From CAVTPD01 sp963736575 (GTDB lineage: Bacteria; Bacteroidota; Bacteroidia; Cytophagales; JAAEPT01), in contig CAVTPD010000001.1 of the NCBI GenBank assembly GCA_963736575.1, positions 1,922,001-1,986,000 of the forward strand: a stretch of 64,000 nucleotides of DNA, given 5' to 3'. The notes beneath the pieces were generated by a model, which saw only the letters and a list, made by a program, of their open reading frames with translations, was not told the origin of the DNA and searched no databases. This document shows positions 61,084 through 64,000 of the stretch, piece by piece. The position numbers and the translations under genes were made by a program. Every line of letters begins with the position of its first letter. Position 1 is the stretch's first letter.

Positions 61084-63449
61084 TTAAATTCATATGCTAC
61101 GGTTGGTATAATAGTTCCTAAAATAGATAGCTTACTGATTTCAGTAGTGGTTTGATCATCTTCATTGGTATTAAAAATGTAAGAGAAAGCATTCTTTCTA
61201 GCATAAATATTATAGACTGAAAATGCCCATGTACTTTTAAACCTTCTATCGAAATTCTTTTTATTTTCTAAACGAAGTGATAAATCCATGCGGTGATACG
61301 CTGGTATTCTATAGGCATTACGTGAAGAATAATTGGCAATACTAGAGCCCTGAATATCGTATTTTCCGTCTGGATATGTTTGCGGTCTACCAGTAGCATA
61401 AACAAAATTACCAGATATAGTAACTCGTTTACTTAATTCGTACATGGCTACAACAGATAAATCATGAGTTTTATCGTATGCACTTGGGTACCATTTCCCT
61501 CTATTAATTTTCTCATTATCCGTAGGGCCATCTACTTTGCGTTCAGTTCTAGAAAGCGTATAACTTACCCAACCTGTAAATCTACCCTTTGCTTTCTTTA
61601 GCATAAATTCTGCACCGTATGCTCTACCCTTACCTATTAATAATTCAGTCTCTATAGAATTGGTGGCATCAGAGAAGAAAAATATATCTGCTCCGTTAAT
61701 GTAATCTACTTGGTTATTTAATGTTTTGTAATATACTTCTACAGAACCTTCGTATGTATTCTCTTTAAAATTACGGAAATAACCTAAAGAATATTGGTCG
61801 GAAGTTTGAGCCGGCATATATGGATCTACCATTTTCCAACGGTCTATTGGTAAACCACTAGCCGAATTTGAGATTAAGAAAATGTTTTGTCTCATTCTTT
61901 GGTAGCCTACTTTAACAGAGCTTACACTATCAATACCCACCCGAACACCTAAACGAGGCTCTAAACCATAATAAGTATCTACAACTTCACCTTTACCAAA
62001 AACTGTAGAATCTATGCGGGTTTCTTCGCTTTTTATAGTACCTGGCTGATAATCATACACTGTTTTTTCACCAAATAAAGTGTAGTGGTTAAAACGTAAA
62101 CCAGCAGATACTGTAACTCTATCCGATATTTTGTACTCATCAGATATATATATAGAATTATCTAACGCATGTTCTTTTTTAGCTACTATTTCAGTAAAAA
62201 TGCTTTTAAAATCACCTTCAGGTTTAAAACCGCCGGGTGTAAGAACATAATAATTAACATTTAATCCATAATTAAAGGTATGTTTTTCACCCACAAGATG
62301 CTTAAAATTCTGATTCAATAAATAGTTCTGAACTTTTGATTTAGAGGCAAAAGCATCGGTGATACCAAAAGTATAGTCGTAACTAGAGTAGATTAAAGAA
62401 GTATTCGAAAAAATTCTATCGTTAAATGTATGTTTCCAATTTAATGTATTGGCAAAATTTCCCCATTTAAATTCAAAACTAGTTCCGGAAGTCCATGAAT
62501 CAACCCCATAATACGAGTAAAATGCCAATGAATTCTTTTCATTCAATTTAAAGTTTAAGCCTATATTTAAATCCTGAAAATAAACGTCATTGCTACTTAC
62601 ATCTTCTGGCCCAGCTTTTAATAAAAAACCAAACAAGGATCTTCTTGCAGAAATTAAGAAAGAACTTTTCTCTTTTTGAATAGGTGCTGTTACGGTTAAT
62701 TTTGCTGAAACCAACCCTATACCACCAGAAAGCGAAAGTTTTTCATCATCCCCCTCTCTTTGATGAATGTCTAATACGGAAGAAAGCCTACCGCCGTATT
62801 GAGCTGGAATAGCCCCTTTATAAAGTTTAAGATCTTTTAAAGCATCTGAATTAAATACAGAAAAGAATCCAAAAAGATGGGAAGAGACATAAATTGGTGC
62901 TTCATTCCATAAAATATAATTTTGATCTGTACCACCACCACGTACGTTAAAACCACTAGCTCCTTCCCCTACCGAACTTACACCCGGTAATAATTTTAAA
63001 GTATTTACAACATCTGGTTCGCCTAAAGGAGCTGGTAATTTTTTAATCTCTTCAACCGTTAATTCTTCCGTACTCATTTCAACGGCTGTAATATTGGCGT
63101 CTTGCCGTTCAGCAGTAATTACTACCTCATTAAGCTGTTCAATATTTTCAGAAAGAGAAAAATTTAAAGTTTGGTCACTTGTAAGATCTATAATTTGTTC
63201 TTGCTCTATATATCCTACATAAAACACTTTTAAAGTGTATTTGCCTGCCGGAAGCTCTAATTTAAAGAAGCCGTCAAAGTCAGTTGTGGCCCCCTTACCC
63301 AATTCTACTACTTTAATTGAAGCCCCGGGTAAGGTTTCATCTAATTGTGCATCTTTAACTACACCAGAAATGGTATAATTCTGAGCGTTTAATAGATTAT
63401 AATTCAATAAAAAAAGAAGGGCTAATAAAAGCTTGTAATAAGTTTTCAT
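61077..63449 (-). CDS. TonB-dependent receptor with carboxypeptidase-like N-terminal domain
   Basis: The 790-residue protein has a signal peptide (YKLLLALLFLLNYNLLNAQ). A carboxypeptidase-regulatory-like domain covers about 22-105 ('ISGVVKDAQLDETLPGASIKV', written as 'DETLPGASIKV'). A plug follows at about 110-230 ('LGEPDVVNTLKLLPGVSSVG', 'GFNVRGGGTDQNYILW'), then a 22-strand-type barrel ending 'TIIPTVAYEFKF'. A TonB-box-like 'AVEMSTEELTVEEIKKLP' region lies before the plug. It imports an unknown ligand across the outer membrane and forms a pair with the DUF4249 lipoprotein, whose frame overlaps its 3' end. Confidence 0.93.
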   Translation of the reverse strand: MKTYYKLLLALLFLLNYNLLNAQNYTISGVVKDAQLDETLPGASIKVVELGKGATTDFDGFFKLELPAGKYTLKVFYVGYIEQEQIIDLTSDQTLNFSLSENIEQLNEVVITAERQDANITAVEMSTEELTVEEIKKLPAPLGEPDVVNTLKLLPGVSSVGEGASGFNVRGGGTDQNYILWNEAPIYVSSHLFGFFSVFNSDALKDLKLYKGAIPAQYGGRLSSVLDIHQREGDDEKLSLSGGIGLVSAKLTVTAPIQKEKSSFLISARRSLFGFLLKAGPEDVSSNDVYFQDLNIGLNFKLNEKNSLAFYSYYGVDSWTSGTSFEFKWGNFANTLNWKHTFNDRIFSNTSLIYSSYDYTFGITDAFASKSKVQNYLLNQNFKHLVGEKHTFNYGLNVNYYVLTPGGFKPEGDFKSIFTEIVAKKEHALDNSIYISDEYKISDRVTVSAGLRFNHYTLFGEKTVYDYQPGTIKSEETRIDSTVFGKGEVVDTYYGLEPRLGVRVGIDSVSSVKVGYQRMRQNIFLISNSASGLPIDRWKMVDPYMPAQTSDQYSLGYFRNFKENTYEGSVEVYYKTLNNQVDYINGADIFFFSDATNSIETELLIGKGRAYGAEFMLKKAKGRFTGWVSYTLSRTERKVDGPTDNEKINRGKWYPSAYDKTHDLSVVAMYELSKRVTISGNFVYATGRPQTYPDGKYDIQGSSIANYSSRNAYRIPAYHRMDLSLRLENKKNFDRRFKSTWAFSVYNIYARKNAFSYIFNTNEDDQTTTEISKLSILGTIIPTVAYEFKF

Positions 63450-63573
63450 AACAGTTTTTTATGAAAAACGATATTAGAGAAACTTTGATTAAGATAAAAG
63501 TTTCCTAAGTTTATTTATTTGTAAAGTTTTATAAACGTATTTATCATTAGATGTAATTATCTTTACCGTTCGA

Positions 63574-63975
63574 ATGGCTAAGAAAACGTATAACATATCG
63601 GAACTTAAAACCATCCACAATTTTGCGGCTTCCTATAAGTCTAAAAGAGGTAAGGTTGGTGTTTCTAGGCAATATGTAGAAACACTTATTAAAAAAGGTA
63701 GAAACAAGGATTTTGAATTGGTAAAAATTGATGGTATAAAATTTATATACCCAACTACCGAAGAAATTATTGACGAAGAATTCTTAAAAAATGCTGAAAG
63801 AACTGAAAGAGGTAAAATAATCCGCCCAGAAGACGGGGATTACAATTCAGAAATTATTTCTGATGAACCTTTTACTATTGATCAGACTTTATACGATAAA
63901 GAAATACCAATCGAAAACAAGAAGAACAAAAAAGAAAAAGAAGAACCTTTACCTAACCAATTAAGCCTTTTTTAA
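63574..63975 (+). CDS. Small protein with HTH-like N-terminus and C-terminal sliding-clamp-binding motif QLSLF
   Basis: The 133-residue protein has no signal peptide. Its N-terminal half ('KTYNISELKTI', 'GVSRQYVETLIKKGR', 'FELVKIDGIKFIYP') has the spacing of an excisionase/MerR-like helix-turn-helix followed by a small wing. The second half is acidic and apparently disordered, and the last five residues are QLSLF. That pentapeptide is the canonical beta-clamp (DnaN)-binding motif, and at the extreme C-terminus it is well placed to dock. No homologue of known function is recognised. It starts about 125 bases divergently from the receptor gene. Confidence 0.75.
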   Translation: MAKKTYNISELKTIHNFAASYKSKRGKVGVSRQYVETLIKKGRNKDFELVKIDGIKFIYPTTEEIIDEEFLKNAERTERGKIIRPEDGDYNSEIISDEPFTIDQTLYDKEIPIENKKNKKEKEEPLPNQLSLF

Positions 63976-63978
63976 TTA

Positions 63979-64000
63979 ATGAAAACTAAATACGTAGATT
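63979..64000 (+). CDS. Start of the next gene, partial
   Basis: An ATG at 63979, three bases after the preceding stop, opens MKTKYVD before the window ends. Seven residues are too few to identify the product. The tight spacing suggests an operon with the QLSLF protein. Confidence 0.4.

Overview
This is a chromosomal segment of a low-GC member of the Bacteroidota, most likely the order Flavobacteriales; genus cannot be told from this window. The evidence: secreted proteins end in type IX secretion (T9SS) sorting domains (type A near 6606 and 40536, type B/gliding-associated at 35340). A TonB-dependent receptor is paired with a DUF4249 lipoprotein. There are several short 'C+1' lipoproteins, an HU/CCDC81-SPOR protein, a bifunctional HisB of Bacteroidota type, and TAnnTTTG-type -7 promoter elements. 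No rRNA, tRNA, CRISPR array, insertion sequence or prophage was recognised.

Layout. 0-6 kb (mostly minus): a PA2169-type four-helix protein, mnmE, a periplasmic thioredoxin and two ABC-3 metal permeases, one carrying a DtxR-like domain that is split off by a frameshift. 6.6-9.4 kb: a T9SS-secreted SdrD-B/DUF11 protein broken by several single-base shifts. 9.5-19.1 kb: an eight-gene minus-strand run (TPR protein, beta-barrel, HU-SPOR protein, ExbB/TolQ, ExbD/TolR, TonB, FolC, TrmB) that looks like an envelope motor operon. 20-22.2 kb: a decayed gene and hairpin repeats. 22.2-32.7 kb: hisB, a coiled-coil/TPR protein, siroheme dehydrogenase, rhodanese, MscS channel, exported proteins and tyrS. 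32.7-35.3 kb: an accessory stretch with REP-like hairpins, a 23-nt palindrome, a decayed gene and a dihydrofolate-reductase-like gene between two imperfect direct repeats. 35.3-42.1 kb: a giant PKD adhesin split at a slippery heptamer and a GH8 glycosidase. 42.2-50.9 kb: housekeeping genes (leuB, carboxynorspermidine synthase, rpsF-rpsR-rplI, dapD) and a frameshifted glycosyltransferase. 50.9-53.3 kb: DtxR/MntR regulator, metal-binding lipoprotein and ABC ATPase. 53.7-64 kb: an FtsZ C-terminal-domain-like protein without a GTPase domain, gltA, a DEAD-box helicase, a TlpA-type thiol reductase, the DUF4249/TonB-receptor pair and a small protein ending in a sliding-clamp-binding pentapeptide.

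How parts fit together. The permeases at 3.5-5.7 kb lack an ATPase and binding protein, and the regulator/binding protein/ATPase set at 51-53 kb lacks permeases. Both loci carry a 16-bp TTTAGA...TCTAAA palindrome just before the first gene, so they are probably one manganese/iron/zinc importer and one regulon in two pieces. The ExbB-ExbD-TonB motor could energise the receptors, including the one at 61-63 kb. Single-base frameshifts recur in otherwise well preserved genes (metal permease, T9SS protein, TonB, PKD adhesin, glycosyltransferase). Sequence error, real decay and programmed frameshifting must be separated before these genes are interpreted.
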